Assembly (NCBI RefSeq): GCF_900120005.1
Contig: NZ_LT635453.1
Location: 124,001 to 188,000, forward strand
Origin: Holdemania sp. Marseille-P2844
Lineage (GTDB): Bacteria; Bacillota_I; Bacilli_A; Erysipelotrichales; Erysipelotrichaceae
Direction: 5' to 3'
Length of the DNA stretch: 64,000 nucleotides
Made by a program: the position numbers and the translations under genes
The notes under the pieces: model-generated
What the model was told of the DNA's origin: nothing
What the model saw: only the letters and a program-made list of their open reading frames with translations
Databases searched by the model: none
Part shown: positions 45,156 to 54,098 of the stretch, piece by piece
Layout of the letters: each line of letters opens with the position of its first letter
Position numbering within the stretch: the stretch's first letter is position 1

Positions 45156-45461
45156 ATGAGTGAAAGTCTGTTATCCAATCCCTTGAAATTCGAAACGAAT
45201 CCCTATCATAACGTGGTGATGAAAGACCGCAAAAGTCTGGATCTGACGGGAGTGAAGCAGATCGACAGCTTCGACAGCAATGAGTTTCTTCTGGAAACCA
45301 GCCAGGGCTGGATGCTGGTGCAGGGGAAGGATCTGACATTGGGCAAGCTGGATACGGAACGCGGCGAGGTCAGCATCCGCGGCCTGATCGACCGCCTGGA
45401 ATATATCGTAAACAAAAAAGGACCGGGCAAGGAATCCTTTTTAGGTAAGCTGCTGAAATGA
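45156..45461 (+). CDS. yabP: Sporulation protein YabP
   Basis: 101 residues, soluble, with the YabP-family sequence VVMKDRKSLDLTGVKQIDSF and LGKLDTERGEVSIRGLIDRL. In Bacillus yabP and yabQ are transcribed in the mother cell and needed for spore cortex formation. The next gene overlaps it by 4 bp. The RBS is in the 3' arm of a stable hairpin. Confidence 0.92.
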   Translation: MSESLLSNPLKFETNPYHNVVMKDRKSLDLTGVKQIDSFDSNEFLLETSQGWMLVQGKDLTLGKLDTERGEVSIRGLIDRLEYIVNKKGPGKESFLGKLLK

Positions 45462-45997
45462 TTCTGCTTCCCCAGCAGTTTCAGGCGCTGGTCTATCATT
45501 TTTTCAGCGGCTGGGTATTCGCCCTGACCTGGAGCGGCATGAACCGGCTGACGTGGCACTATCGACGCCATTTTGTGCGCTGGGTGATCGAAACGCTTTA
45601 CTTTTTTCTTTTCGTCACGCTGATGTACGCCGGCCTGCTGCCGATTACCGGCGGGCAGACGCAGACGTATCTGATCGCCGTCTTCGTGCTGGGCGCCGCA
45701 GTTTACCTTAAATTTTACGCGATGACCTTTTCTCCCTTATTTGAAGGGCTTGTGCGCGGTATCGTCAGGCAGCTGACCGGATTTAAGAAACAAAAAGCGA
45801 AAAGTCAGGCGGCTTTTAAACATCGCCAGGAAATCCGGCATAAGAAAAGGGACGAAAAGCGGCAGAACAAAAAGTTGAAGCATCAGAAAAAACATCACGA
45901 AAAGCAGCTGAAGCGGCAGAAGAAAGAGGAAAAACGGCAGATCAAACGAAGCCGGAAACATCCCGGCCGTGTGCCGCCGAAGGAAGAATCTGACTGA
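45458..45997 (+). CDS. yabQ: Sporulation protein YabQ
   Basis: 179 residues. Membrane segments near 15-30, 45-65 and 75-95, followed by an extremely basic cytosolic tail (residues ~108-175, repeated K/R/Q/H, e.g. KKHHEKQLKRQKKEEKRQ). The tail is longer and more repetitive than I would expect for the family. Start overlaps yabP as ATGA. Identification rests on context and the N-terminal LPQQFQALVYHFFSGWVFAL. Confidence 0.85.
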   Translation: MILLPQQFQALVYHFFSGWVFALTWSGMNRLTWHYRRHFVRWVIETLYFFLFVTLMYAGLLPITGGQTQTYLIAVFVLGAAVYLKFYAMTFSPLFEGLVRGIVRQLTGFKKQKAKSQAAFKHRQEIRHKKRDEKRQNKKLKHQKKHHEKQLKRQKKEEKRQIKRSRKHPGRVPPKEESD

Positions 45998-46066
45998 AGT
46001 GCGGATTCTTTTCGTATTTTTTCATTTCAAGCGGTTGTAGCCGCAGTCAGTTCACCGGAGTTTCAC

Positions 46067-46094
46067 TTGCGTTTAAATGAATTTTCAGTATAAT
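46067..46094 (+). promoter_or_regulatory. divIC promoter
   Basis: TTGCGT (46067-46072), 16 bp, TATAAT (46089-46094), 60 bp before the divIC start. Confidence 0.6.
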
Positions 46095-46153
46095 AAAGAT
46101 GCACCTAAATTTTTATCATTTTCGCAAGAAAACAGGCGAAGGAGGAATTGAAC

Positions 46154-46492
46154 TTGACAGCTGAAAATAAAAATGAGCCGAAAACCGTCAAACCCAAAGG
46201 ACGGAAAAAACGGAGCATGCTTGCAAAGTTCATCAGTCTGGTCGTAATCTGTTTTTCCCTGTTTATGCTTTACGGCGTAGTTAAGGAAATCTTAACGACG
46301 ATGGAATTGAAGCAACAGATCTCCCGAGTTGAGGAAGAACTGAAAACACTCCAGGAAGAAAATAAATATCTGACACTGCAGCGGGATAAACTTGAAGATC
46401 CTGCTTACGTACAAAGCTATGCGCGGGGAAGCTTTATGCTTTCCAAGGAAGGCGAACAGATTTTCTATCTGCCGTCGGACGATAAGAAATAG
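46154..46492 (+). CDS. divIC: Cell division protein DivIC/FtsB-like
   Basis: 112 residues. Basic cytoplasmic N-terminus, one TM helix (~25-45), then a leucine-rich coiled coil (LKQQISRVEEELKTLQEENK) and a short extracellular end. Part of the DivIB-DivIC-FtsL divisome complex. Start chosen as TTG 46154, 8 nt after GGAGG; the TTG two codons earlier is too close to the RBS. A terminator follows. Confidence 0.92.
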   Translation: MTAENKNEPKTVKPKGRKKRSMLAKFISLVVICFSLFMLYGVVKEILTTMELKQQISRVEEELKTLQEENKYLTLQRDKLEDPAYVQSYARGSFMLSKEGEQIFYLPSDDKK

Positions 46493-46512
46493 CCAGGAAA
46501 TACGCAATCACA

Positions 46513-46539
46513 GCCGGGTCTTGAAGACCCGGTTTTTTT
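46513..46539 (+). terminator. divIC terminator
   Basis: CCGGGTC, loop TTGAA-like, GACCCGG (7-8 bp) followed by TTTTTTT. Confidence 0.93.
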
Positions 46540-46738
46540 GTTTTCCACCGCCTGGATCCCGTTGCGCCTGAAAGAATGATGTAGGATTACCTGAAAAACA
46601 AAGGAAAAATAAGCGATTTCCAGAGGTTAAATCCTTATAAATCAACTATTTTTCATACAACGACACGTTACGCGGGATTTCGACAAACCCCAACCCCTAT
46701 AATGACGCTGTCAAGGTAAAGAAAGTGAGTGAATAAGG

Positions 46739-47437
46739 ATGAAGGGTCCGGGAATCAACGATTATTTAAGAATACTTCAACAGAAGAAGCAGGAGGCGCA
46801 TGATCGAGGGGAGAAATGGATAGAAATTAGTTCCAAAGAGCTGCATCAGGAGGTGTCGCCGGAACATGCGACAATGCCGACCTGTTGTCAGGCAATTTAC
46901 AAACTGTTGTATCAGGGTGATGAAATTCTGCAGCGGCCGAAGGGACAGACCGGTTTTGGTTCGCATTTGCGCGTGCGGTATTACGTCGATAATCTGAATG
47001 ACCGGGAAGCGATGTTCCCGCCGAAAAAACGCGGCCGGCCAGCCAAGAGCGAGGAACAGAAACGCCGCGACCGAATGCTGAAAAGCAGCCGGAATACGGA
47101 AGATCTGCGGCGGATTTTAGCGGCCTGGCTGAATGAACGCGGCTGGCAGACCACAGAGTTTCCCAACAAGATTCAGGCGGAAAAAGACGGAATTACCTGG
47201 ATTATCGAAGTGCAGGGAACGCATCGCGGCCGCCGGCAGCCTCTGCCGGTGAAGATCAACGCGATTCTGAAAGACATCAGTGAGGATACGGCCAGCTCCG
47301 TTCGATACAGCGTCGCTTTTAACGATTCTTCAGTGTACCGCAAGCAATGGAGCGAGATTCCGAAGGTGGTCAAAAACAAACTGAATGTCAGCGTCATTCT
47401 GGCGGATAAAAGCGGGAATATTCAGGAAGTCAAATAA
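46739..47437 (+). CDS. Hypothetical protein with an AT-hook-like motif and a possible nuclease-like C-terminus
   Basis: 232 residues, no signal peptide. Residues 1-90 resemble a compact helical domain; PPKKRGRPAKSEEQKRRDR (~94-112) is a classic AT-hook-like basic linker; the C-terminal ~110 residues contain TWIIEVQGTHRGRRQPLPVK, in which E-V-Q could be part of a PD-(D/E)XK-type fold (tentative). I do not recognise a family. It is monocistronic with its own terminator and TATAAT at 46698-46703. DNA binding is an inference from the AT-hook. Confidence 0.65.
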   Translation: MKGPGINDYLRILQQKKQEAHDRGEKWIEISSKELHQEVSPEHATMPTCCQAIYKLLYQGDEILQRPKGQTGFGSHLRVRYYVDNLNDREAMFPPKKRGRPAKSEEQKRRDRMLKSSRNTEDLRRILAAWLNERGWQTTEFPNKIQAEKDGITWIIEVQGTHRGRRQPLPVKINAILKDISEDTASSVRYSVAFNDSSVYRKQWSEIPKVVKNKLNVSVILADKSGNIQEVK

Positions 47438-47482
47438 TCGTCAGTTCAGGACTGAGCGAACCTCCTTTATAACAAAATGAAG

Positions 47483-47515
47483 AAAGATCCGGGATCAGAA
47501 AACGGATCTTTTTTT
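47483..47515 (+). terminator. Terminator of the AT-hook protein gene
   Basis: AAAGATCCG pairs with CGGATCTTT (loop ~11 nt), then TTTT. Confidence 0.9.
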
Positions 47516-47557
47516 ATGAAATCGAAAAAATTCGTGCATATTTCCAGGAAATGGATG

Positions 47558-47657
47558 AAAAAGTAGACTTTATGCACCAGTCCTGATTATGTCAAAAATG
47601 AGAGGTTTTTCCAGTAATTCTAATTATATTTCAATCGTCAGGTAAAGTCTACTTTTT
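47558..47657. repeat. 15-bp perfect inverted repeat bracketing a 70-bp promoter-like region
   Basis: AAAAAGTAGACTTTA (47558-47572) and TAAAGTCTACTTTTT (47643-47657) are exact inverses. Each also contains an internal dyad AAAGT-(2 bp)-ACTTT, so each alone looks like a dimer operator. The second copy ends 30 bp before the next start codon. No transposase or other gene is between them. Confidence 0.8.
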
Positions 47658-47687
47658 GAGACAGACAGGGAAAGACAGGTGAATGGC

Positions 47688-47951
47688 ATGGAAGTTTTCG
47701 GGATCAACAGCGCGATTGAGCATATTCTGATCTTTTTAAAAAATGAAGTGAACGCCGCGGAGCTGACGGATTTACGAAAACCGGCTTATCAGGAATTGCT
47801 GCTTGCGGTGCTGATCGAATGTCCGCTCGGTTTATATCGCCTGGAAACCTGGCAGGAAGTCTTCCGCTGGCTGAACTGGACGTTGGTCTTTTCGGATTAT
47901 GATGAATTGAAAGCGGCTTTGGAAAGCGCGCAGAGGAAAATGGAAAACTAA
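47688..47951 (+). CDS. Small hypothetical protein
   Basis: 87 residues from the ATG at 47688 (AGGTG 7 nt upstream). Helical, soluble, Leu/Glu/Trp rich, with no family recognised. It is the only gene downstream of the paired operators at 47558-47657, so it is likely tightly regulated. A terminator overlaps its stop. Confidence 0.6.
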   Translation: MEVFGINSAIEHILIFLKNEVNAAELTDLRKPAYQELLLAVLIECPLGLYRLETWQEVFRWLNWTLVFSDYDELKAALESAQRKMEN

Positions 47952-47977
47952 GAACTGCGGGCGCGGTTCTTTCTTTT
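47950..47977 (+). terminator. Terminator overlapping the stop of 47688 gene
   Basis: AAGAACTGC, loop GGGC, GCGGTTCTT (9 bp, one G-T), then TCTTTT. Confidence 0.75.
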
Positions 47978-48102
47978 ACTTCCTGCGGGAAACCGAAGCG
48001 GCAAGCATAAACTGAAACTGACTGTCCAAACGCCAAAGCAATCCAACCGCCAGCGGTCAAACTGATCGGCGTTGTTGGATTGATAAGAAAAGGAGGCTCG
48101 CC

Positions 48103-48513
48103 ATGATCATTCAAAACCTGCGTTCAGGCCGGGAAAACGAAATTCTGAGGCTGTATGAAGCTGTCGGCTGGACGGCCTATTTAAGTCAGCCGGAACGGAT
48201 AAAACCCGCTTTCGATCACTCGCTCTGCGTGCTTGAACTCTGCGATGAACAAGACCGGCTGATGGGGTTTGTGCGGGCGGTGGGCGATGGTGAAACAATC
48301 CTCCATATTCAGGATCTGATCGTCGACCCGTCGATTCAGAATCAGGGATGGGGAACTCTGCTTTTAAAAACCATGTCGGACAGATACCCGCAAGTTCGTC
48401 AGAAAATCCTGTTGAGCGACGACGTCGCAGAAACGCTGCGCTTTTATCGTCGGCTGGGCTGGCAGCTGGTAACGGAGCTGCATTGTCAGGCTTTGATCAA
48501 AATCATTCGTTAG
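48103..48513 (+). CDS. GNAT family N-acetyltransferase
   Basis: 136 residues. Motif A is DLIVDPSIQNQGWGTLLL with the acetyl-CoA loop QNQGWG, and a C-terminal ETLRFYRRLGWQLV. This resembles the small aminoglycoside/YhhY-like acetyltransferase group; the substrate is unknown. RBS AAAGGAGGCTCGCC. Confidence 0.88.
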   Translation: MIIQNLRSGRENEILRLYEAVGWTAYLSQPERIKPAFDHSLCVLELCDEQDRLMGFVRAVGDGETILHIQDLIVDPSIQNQGWGTLLLKTMSDRYPQVRQKILLSDDVAETLRFYRRLGWQLVTELHCQALIKIIR

Positions 48514-48698
48514 CAGAACGTCGTAAATTCGAAGATTAATAACTCAATAATCCGTTATTAATTTCCTTTCGTTATGAAAGAAAGCTGCGAAGCAACAGGT
48601 TTTAGTAAATTGTGTATAATTTGTGAAAAATTTCTTGATTCTCCGGCTTAAATTGATTACTATAAAAACGCAAAAGCATTTGCAAAGGAGAGAATGAA

Positions 48699-50264
48699 AT
48701 GAAAAAATTAGTTGCTCTTACTCTTGCCAGCTTGATGCTTCTGGCGGGCTGCTCCAGCACGCCGAAGAACGACGGCAATGAGGCAACACCGACTCCGGAG
48801 GCGGCGGCGACAGAAGCTGACGTTATCGTCGTAGGCGCCGGCGGAGCGGGCATGACAGCGGCGATTGAAGCTGTAAACGCAGGCAAGTCGGTTATCGTGA
48901 TCGAAAAGGCAGCGATGACTGGCGGCAACACCACGCGTTCTACCGGCGGCATGAACGCGGCGAATACACCGGAACAGGATAAGAATGATTTCGCGGAAGA
49001 CGCGGGCGTCGAAAAGATGCTGGCGAGCGCGAAGGAAAACTATCCGGATTTAGCGGAGCTGACAGCCACGGTTGAAAAGCAGTATGAAGAATACAAAGCC
49101 AATCCGACAGGTTACTTTGATACCGAAGAGCTGTTTATGCTGGATACGCTGGTCGGCGGCAAGAACCTGAACGATCACGCTTTAGTTGAAGTTCTGGCGA
49201 ATGAAGCGAAGAACGGCATTGAATGGTTAAAGACAATCGACGCGAACCTGTCGCAGGTCGGCAGCTTCGGCGGCGCGAGCGTCAAGCGGATTCACAAGCC
49301 GGTCAACGACGAAGGCAAGACAGTCGCAGTGGGTTCTTACCTGGTTCCGAAGCTGACAAAAGCAGCGGAAGACAAAGGCGTTCAGTTTGTAATGGAAACG
49401 GCGGCGACGGAATTAGTCGTTACTGACGGCAAGGTTACCGGCGTTAAGGCTGGCGATACGACGTATACCGGCAAAGCAGTTATTCTGGCGACCGGCGGTT
49501 TTGCGGCGAATACGGAAATGGTTCTGAAATACAAGCCAGATTATAAAGGCTTTGTCTGTACGAATGCTCCGGGCATGACGGGCGACGGCATCGTGATGGC
49601 AACGGCCATCGGCGCAGATACCGTGGATATGGAACAGATCCAGATCCATCCGACAGTTTCTCAGGAAACCAGCGCGTTGATCACAGAAGGTCTGCGCGGC
49701 GACGGTGCGATTCTGGTCAACAGCGAAGGCAAGCGTTTCTTTGACGAAGTCGGCACGCGTGATGCGGTATCGGCAGCGGAAGTTGCGCAGCCGGGCGGAT
49801 TTGCATGGCTGATCGTCGACAACAAGATGGTCGAAGCTTCCAGCGTTATCGCGGGATACATCAAGCAGGGCCTGACGGTGGAAGGCGCCGACGTTGAAGC
49901 GTTAGCGGCGGCAATGGGCGTTGACGGCGCGGCGTTAGTTGAAACAATGGACAAGTGGAATGCCTGCGTCGAAGCCGGCAAGGATGAAGAATTCGGCCGG
50001 ACCAGCTTCGCGAACAAGCTGGACGAAGGTCCTTACTATGCGATCAAAGTGGCTCCGGGCGTTCACCACACGATGGGCGGTCTGAAGATCAACACAAACA
50101 CGGAAGTTCTGGATGCTTCCGGCAATCCGATTCCGGGTCTGTTCGCAGCGGGCGAAGTCACCGGCGGCGTGCATGGCGCTAACCGTTTAGGCGGCAACGC
50201 GGTGGCGGATATTATCGTCTTCGGACGGATCGCCGGCCAGCAGGCGGCGGCTTACGCAAACTAA
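48699..50264 (+). CDS. Extracellular flavin reductase lipoprotein (fumarate/urocanate reductase-like)
   Basis: 521 residues. Lipoprotein signal with LLAGC (Cys18), a Thr/Pro/Glu linker, then the FAD Rossmann motif VIVVGAGGAGMTAA (42-55). The catalytic half shows IQIHPTV, EGLRGDGAILVNSEGKRFFDE, GVHHTMGG and GLFAAGEVTGGVHGANRLGG, a full flavocytochrome c/fumarate reductase set. There is no fused FMN-binding domain, so electrons must come from a separate flavinylated partner. Such secreted reductases serve anaerobic respiration in gut Firmicutes; the acceptor is not predictable here. Confidence 0.9.
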   Translation: MKKLVALTLASLMLLAGCSSTPKNDGNEATPTPEAAATEADVIVVGAGGAGMTAAIEAVNAGKSVIVIEKAAMTGGNTTRSTGGMNAANTPEQDKNDFAEDAGVEKMLASAKENYPDLAELTATVEKQYEEYKANPTGYFDTEELFMLDTLVGGKNLNDHALVEVLANEAKNGIEWLKTIDANLSQVGSFGGASVKRIHKPVNDEGKTVAVGSYLVPKLTKAAEDKGVQFVMETAATELVVTDGKVTGVKAGDTTYTGKAVILATGGFAANTEMVLKYKPDYKGFVCTNAPGMTGDGIVMATAIGADTVDMEQIQIHPTVSQETSALITEGLRGDGAILVNSEGKRFFDEVGTRDAVSAAEVAQPGGFAWLIVDNKMVEASSVIAGYIKQGLTVEGADVEALAAAMGVDGAALVETMDKWNACVEAGKDEEFGRTSFANKLDEGPYYAIKVAPGVHHTMGGLKINTNTEVLDASGNPIPGLFAAGEVTGGVHGANRLGGNAVADIIVFGRIAGQQAAAYAN

Positions 50265-50291
50265 GCAAGATTAACAATATCGAAGAAAGAG

Positions 50292-50322
50292 CGGATGTTC
50301 AGGCATGAATGTCCGTTTTTTT
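50292..50322 (+). terminator. Terminator of the reductase gene
   Basis: CGGATGTTC, loop AGGCAT, GAATGTCCG (9 bp with G-T pairs) then TTTTTTT. Confidence 0.88.
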
Positions 50323-50499
50323 ATGAATTTACCGTTAAAATAGGAAGTTTGAATTCTTTGTTTCATTTATTTTCTTTTGATGAATGCTATTTTTGAACTG
50401 GAAAGTTGATCGCGGACTGGTATAATGATAGAGAAAAGCTTAGCTTGCTAACTGTTGATAAAGGAAACTAAGTATGTGGAGGGGGAATGGGAATCTGTT

Positions 50500-52215
50500 A
50501 TGGAACTCTTGAAGAAATACTTGAAACCGCTGCTGAAAGAGATGTCGATCAGCTTTTTGATGAAGACGCTGGGGGCGCTGGCGGTTTTGCTTCTGCCGTA
50601 TCTGTTGGCGTATGTGATTGATACGATCGTGCCGACGAAGGACATTCAGCGGATTGTAGTTTACGGTCTGATCATGATCGCCGTGTCCATCGCGGGCTGG
50701 ATTTTTGACATTAAGGCCAATCGGCTTGCCTCGCGCGTAGCCCGGGACGCCACGATTCACATCCGGCATGATCTGTTTGAAAAAACGATCCGACTGTCGT
50801 GCCGCAAGGGGGATGAATTTACGATTCCATCGCTGGAAAGCCGTCTGACCAGCGACACCTACAATGTCCATCGGATGATCGGCATGATTCAGCGAATGGG
50901 CGTCCGCGCGCCGATCCTGCTGATCGGGGGAATTGTGATCACGCTGATAATGGAGCCGGTGCTGGCGCTGGTGATGCTGGCGACGCTGCCGTTTATCACG
51001 CTTTTGGTTTACTCCAAAGCGACCAAGGGTATTCCGATGTTTACCAAGGTTCAGCGGGCACAGGACCGGATGATTTCCGTCGTGCGGGAAAACGCCCAGG
51101 GCATTCGCGTGATCAAGGCACTGTCCAAAGCGGATCATGAAAAAAAGCGTTATGAAACAGTCAATATGGGACTGGCGAACGAAGAACTCAAAGCCAATAC
51201 CCGGATGGCCGCGATCAATCCGCTGATGAACCTGTTTATGAACCTTGGACTGGTCGGCGTCATTCTCGTCGGTGCGTGGCGGGTCAACGGGGGACTAAGT
51301 GAAACCGGCAAGATCATCGCCTTCACCAATTACTTTACGATCATTACCAACGCGATGATGTCGATCAGCCGAATCTTCGTCATGGTCTCCAAGGGCATCG
51401 CCAGCGCAAACCGGATTGAGGAAGTGCTTCAGGCCCACGATGAAATGGAAATCATCGCCGACGATTCTCCGCTCAATGACAAGATCGTTGAATTTGATCA
51501 TGTCAATTTCTCCTATCTTGGCGTAAAGGATAACGTCGAGGACATCACGTTTGAATTGAAAAAAGGCCAGACGCTGGGGATTATCGGCGCAACCGGTTCC
51601 GGCAAGTCGACGATTCTGCAGCTGCTGATGCGCTTTTACGACGCAGACAGCGGCACGATCCGGATTCACGGCCGCGATATCCGCAGCTATGATCCGAAGG
51701 ATCTGCGGAAGGAATACGGCATCGTCATGCAGAACGATTTCATCTTTCAGGATTCCGTGCGCGAAAACATCGCTTTCGGCCGACCGATCGACGACGAGCT
51801 GCTGGATGAAGCGACGCAGATTGCTCAGGCCCGGCCATTTATCAAGAGTCTGACCGATGAATTTGATTATAAGCTGAACTCCAAAGGCACCAACCTTTCC
51901 GGCGGCCAGCGCCAGCGGATATTCTTATCCCGAGCGTTTGTCAACAATCCGAAGATTCTGCTGCTGGACGATTCCAGCTCGGCGCTGGATTATGAAACCG
52001 ACGCCCGGCTGCGCAAGGCAATCAATACGCACTTTGCCGATACGGCCAAGGTGATCGTTGCCCAGCGGGTTTCCAGCATCATGCACGCGGATGAGATTCT
52101 CGTGCTGGATCAGGGAAAAATCGTGGCCCGCGGAACACATGACGAGCTGATGCAGACCAGTGAGATTTACTCGTCAATCAGCGACAGCCAGATGGGAGGT
52201 GCGCTGCTTGAATAG
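50500..52215 (+). CDS. ABC exporter half-transporter with degenerate catalytic site
   Basis: 571 residues from the ATG at 50500; GTG 50476 or TTG 50455 are alternatives because the GGAGGGGG lies 14 nt from the ATG. Six-TM type IV exporter domain (1-~310), then a nucleotide-binding domain with Walker A GATGSGKST, signature LSGGQRQR and Walker B LLLDDSSSALD, where Asp replaces the catalytic Glu. It pairs with the next gene (8-bp overlap) as a heterodimeric exporter of the BmrCD/TM287-288 type. Confidence 0.93.
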   Translation: MELLKKYLKPLLKEMSISFLMKTLGALAVLLLPYLLAYVIDTIVPTKDIQRIVVYGLIMIAVSIAGWIFDIKANRLASRVARDATIHIRHDLFEKTIRLSCRKGDEFTIPSLESRLTSDTYNVHRMIGMIQRMGVRAPILLIGGIVITLIMEPVLALVMLATLPFITLLVYSKATKGIPMFTKVQRAQDRMISVVRENAQGIRVIKALSKADHEKKRYETVNMGLANEELKANTRMAAINPLMNLFMNLGLVGVILVGAWRVNGGLSETGKIIAFTNYFTIITNAMMSISRIFVMVSKGIASANRIEEVLQAHDEMEIIADDSPLNDKIVEFDHVNFSYLGVKDNVEDITFELKKGQTLGIIGATGSGKSTILQLLMRFYDADSGTIRIHGRDIRSYDPKDLRKEYGIVMQNDFIFQDSVRENIAFGRPIDDELLDEATQIAQARPFIKSLTDEFDYKLNSKGTNLSGGQRQRIFLSRAFVNNPKILLLDDSSSALDYETDARLRKAINTHFADTAKVIVAQRVSSIMHADEILVLDQGKIVARGTHDELMQTSEIYSSISDSQMGGALLE

Positions 52216-53944
52216 AAAAGCGACAATCCGACGGTTGATCGGATATTTAAAGGAATCTCAGTTTCTGCTTTTACTGGCATGTGTGACGACGATCGTCGCC
52301 AACGTGCTCGCATTGTACGGCCCGAAGCTGACCGGCGTCGCGATCGACGCAATCGGCGGTCCGGGACAAGTTAATTTTGACAAGGTTCTCTATTACTGCG
52401 TTCTGATGATCCTTTTCTATGTTATATCCAGCGTGCTGACCTACATCCTGCAGATCATTCTGCTGCAGGTATCAAAGAAGATCACGCACCGGATGCGCAG
52501 GCAGGTGTTCGAGCATCTGCTGGAGCTGCCGGTCAGTTATTTTGACCGCAACCAGACCGGCGATATCGTATCCAAAATTTCCTATGATATCGACACAATC
52601 AACACCTCGCTGTCCAGCGATATTCTGCAGCTGGTCACCGGGGTGATCACGGTTGTCGGCTCGTTGTTGATGATGTTGTCCATCGCGCCAATATTGGTGC
52701 TGGTCTTTGTCATCACCGTCCCGATCACGCTGGTGTTTGCACGCTATCGGATGATTAAAGTCAAGCCGCTGTTCCGCCGGCGTTCCCGCAAGCTGGGTGA
52801 GCTGAACGGTTTTACGGAAGAAATGTTGTCAGGCAACAAGACGATCAAGGCGTATGGTCAGGAAGATACGATCATCACGAAGTATGACAGCCGCAATGAG
52901 GACGCCAGCCAGGCCTACTACACCGCGGACTATGAGGGTAGTATTATGGGGCCTTCCGTCAACTTCGTCAACAACCTCTCGCTTTCCTTAATCAGTATGT
53001 TCGGCGCGATTCTGTTTCTTCTGGGCAAAATCACGATCGGCAACATTTCCTCGTTTGTCATGTATTCGCGGAAGTTCTCCGGTCCGATCAATGAAACAGC
53101 CAACATCATCACAGAGCTGCAGACCGCGGCGGCTGCGGCGGAGCGGGTGTTCCGGCTGCTGGATGAGCCATCGGAAATTCCGGACGCTCCGGACGCCAAG
53201 GTTCTGATCGACACGAAGGGGATGGTTGATATTGATCATGTCAAATTCGGATACACACCGGAAAAAGAAATTATCCATGATTTGCGTCTGCATGCCGACC
53301 CGGGCCAGCTGGTTGCGATCGTCGGTCCGACCGGCGCGGGCAAGACGACGATTATCAATCTGCTGATGCGTTTCTACGACGTCAATGAAGGCGTGATCTC
53401 GGTCGACGGCTATCCGATCCGCAATCTGACCCGCGACAGTCTGCGCAAGGCGTTTACGATGGTGCTGCAGGATACCTGGCTGTTCCAGGGCACAATTGAG
53501 GAAAACGTCGCGTATGCCCGCGAAGACGCGACACTGGAGGAAGTGATCGCGGTCTGTAAGAAGGCGCATATCCATGACTTTGTGGAAACGCTGCCGCAGG
53601 GCTATCAGACCGTGCTGACCGATGACGGCGTGAATATTTCCAAGGGCCAGAAGCAGCTGTTGACGATTGCCCGGGCAATGCTGTCCAACGCACGGATGTT
53701 GATCCTGGACGAAGCCACCTCCAACGTCGATTCCCGCACGGAAATGGCGATTCAGGACGCGATGCTGGAACTGATGAAGGGACGCACCTGCTTTGTCATC
53801 GCGCACCGGTTGTCGACGATCAAAAACGCCGATGTCATTCTGGTACTGAAGGACGGGGACATTATCGAGTCCGGGACGCATGACGAACTGCTTCAGGCGC
53901 GCGGCTTCTATGCCAAGCTGTTTAACAGTCAGTTTGAAAGTTGA
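52208..53944 (+). CDS. ABC exporter half-transporter with catalytic Glu
   Basis: 578 residues with a TTG start at 52208, 6 nt after GGAGGTG; the longer frame has no RBS. Six-TM domain and nucleotide-binding domain with Walker A GPTGAGKTT, signature ISKGQKQ (altered from LSGGQ), and Walker B LILDEATSNVD with the catalytic Glu. Together with the upstream partner it forms one consensus and one degenerate ATP site. Probably multidrug or lipid export. Confidence 0.94.
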   Translation: MNRKATIRRLIGYLKESQFLLLLACVTTIVANVLALYGPKLTGVAIDAIGGPGQVNFDKVLYYCVLMILFYVISSVLTYILQIILLQVSKKITHRMRRQVFEHLLELPVSYFDRNQTGDIVSKISYDIDTINTSLSSDILQLVTGVITVVGSLLMMLSIAPILVLVFVITVPITLVFARYRMIKVKPLFRRRSRKLGELNGFTEEMLSGNKTIKAYGQEDTIITKYDSRNEDASQAYYTADYEGSIMGPSVNFVNNLSLSLISMFGAILFLLGKITIGNISSFVMYSRKFSGPINETANIITELQTAAAAAERVFRLLDEPSEIPDAPDAKVLIDTKGMVDIDHVKFGYTPEKEIIHDLRLHADPGQLVAIVGPTGAGKTTIINLLMRFYDVNEGVISVDGYPIRNLTRDSLRKAFTMVLQDTWLFQGTIEENVAYAREDATLEEVIAVCKKAHIHDFVETLPQGYQTVLTDDGVNISKGQKQLLTIARAMLSNARMLILDEATSNVDSRTEMAIQDAMLELMKGRTCFVIAHRLSTIKNADVILVLKDGDIIESGTHDELLQARGFYAKLFNSQFES

Positions 53945-53951
53945 ATTTCGC

Positions 53952-53987
53952 AGCGATCAGAAACTTAATTTCTGGTCGCTTTTTTTT
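53952..53987 (+). terminator. Terminator of the ABC exporter operon
   Basis: AGCGATCAGAAA (53952-53963), loop CTTAA, TTTCTGGTCGCT (53969-53980; one G-T), then seven T. Confidence 0.93.
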
Positions 53988-54098
53988 AGATCGCAGGACA
54001 TTGCTTCCGCGATTCCGCTCAGTTATAGGTTTTAAAATTTGACTTCTGAGTGAAATTCAAGGAAAGTATGCGACAATGAAGACAAAGAAAGTAATGTC

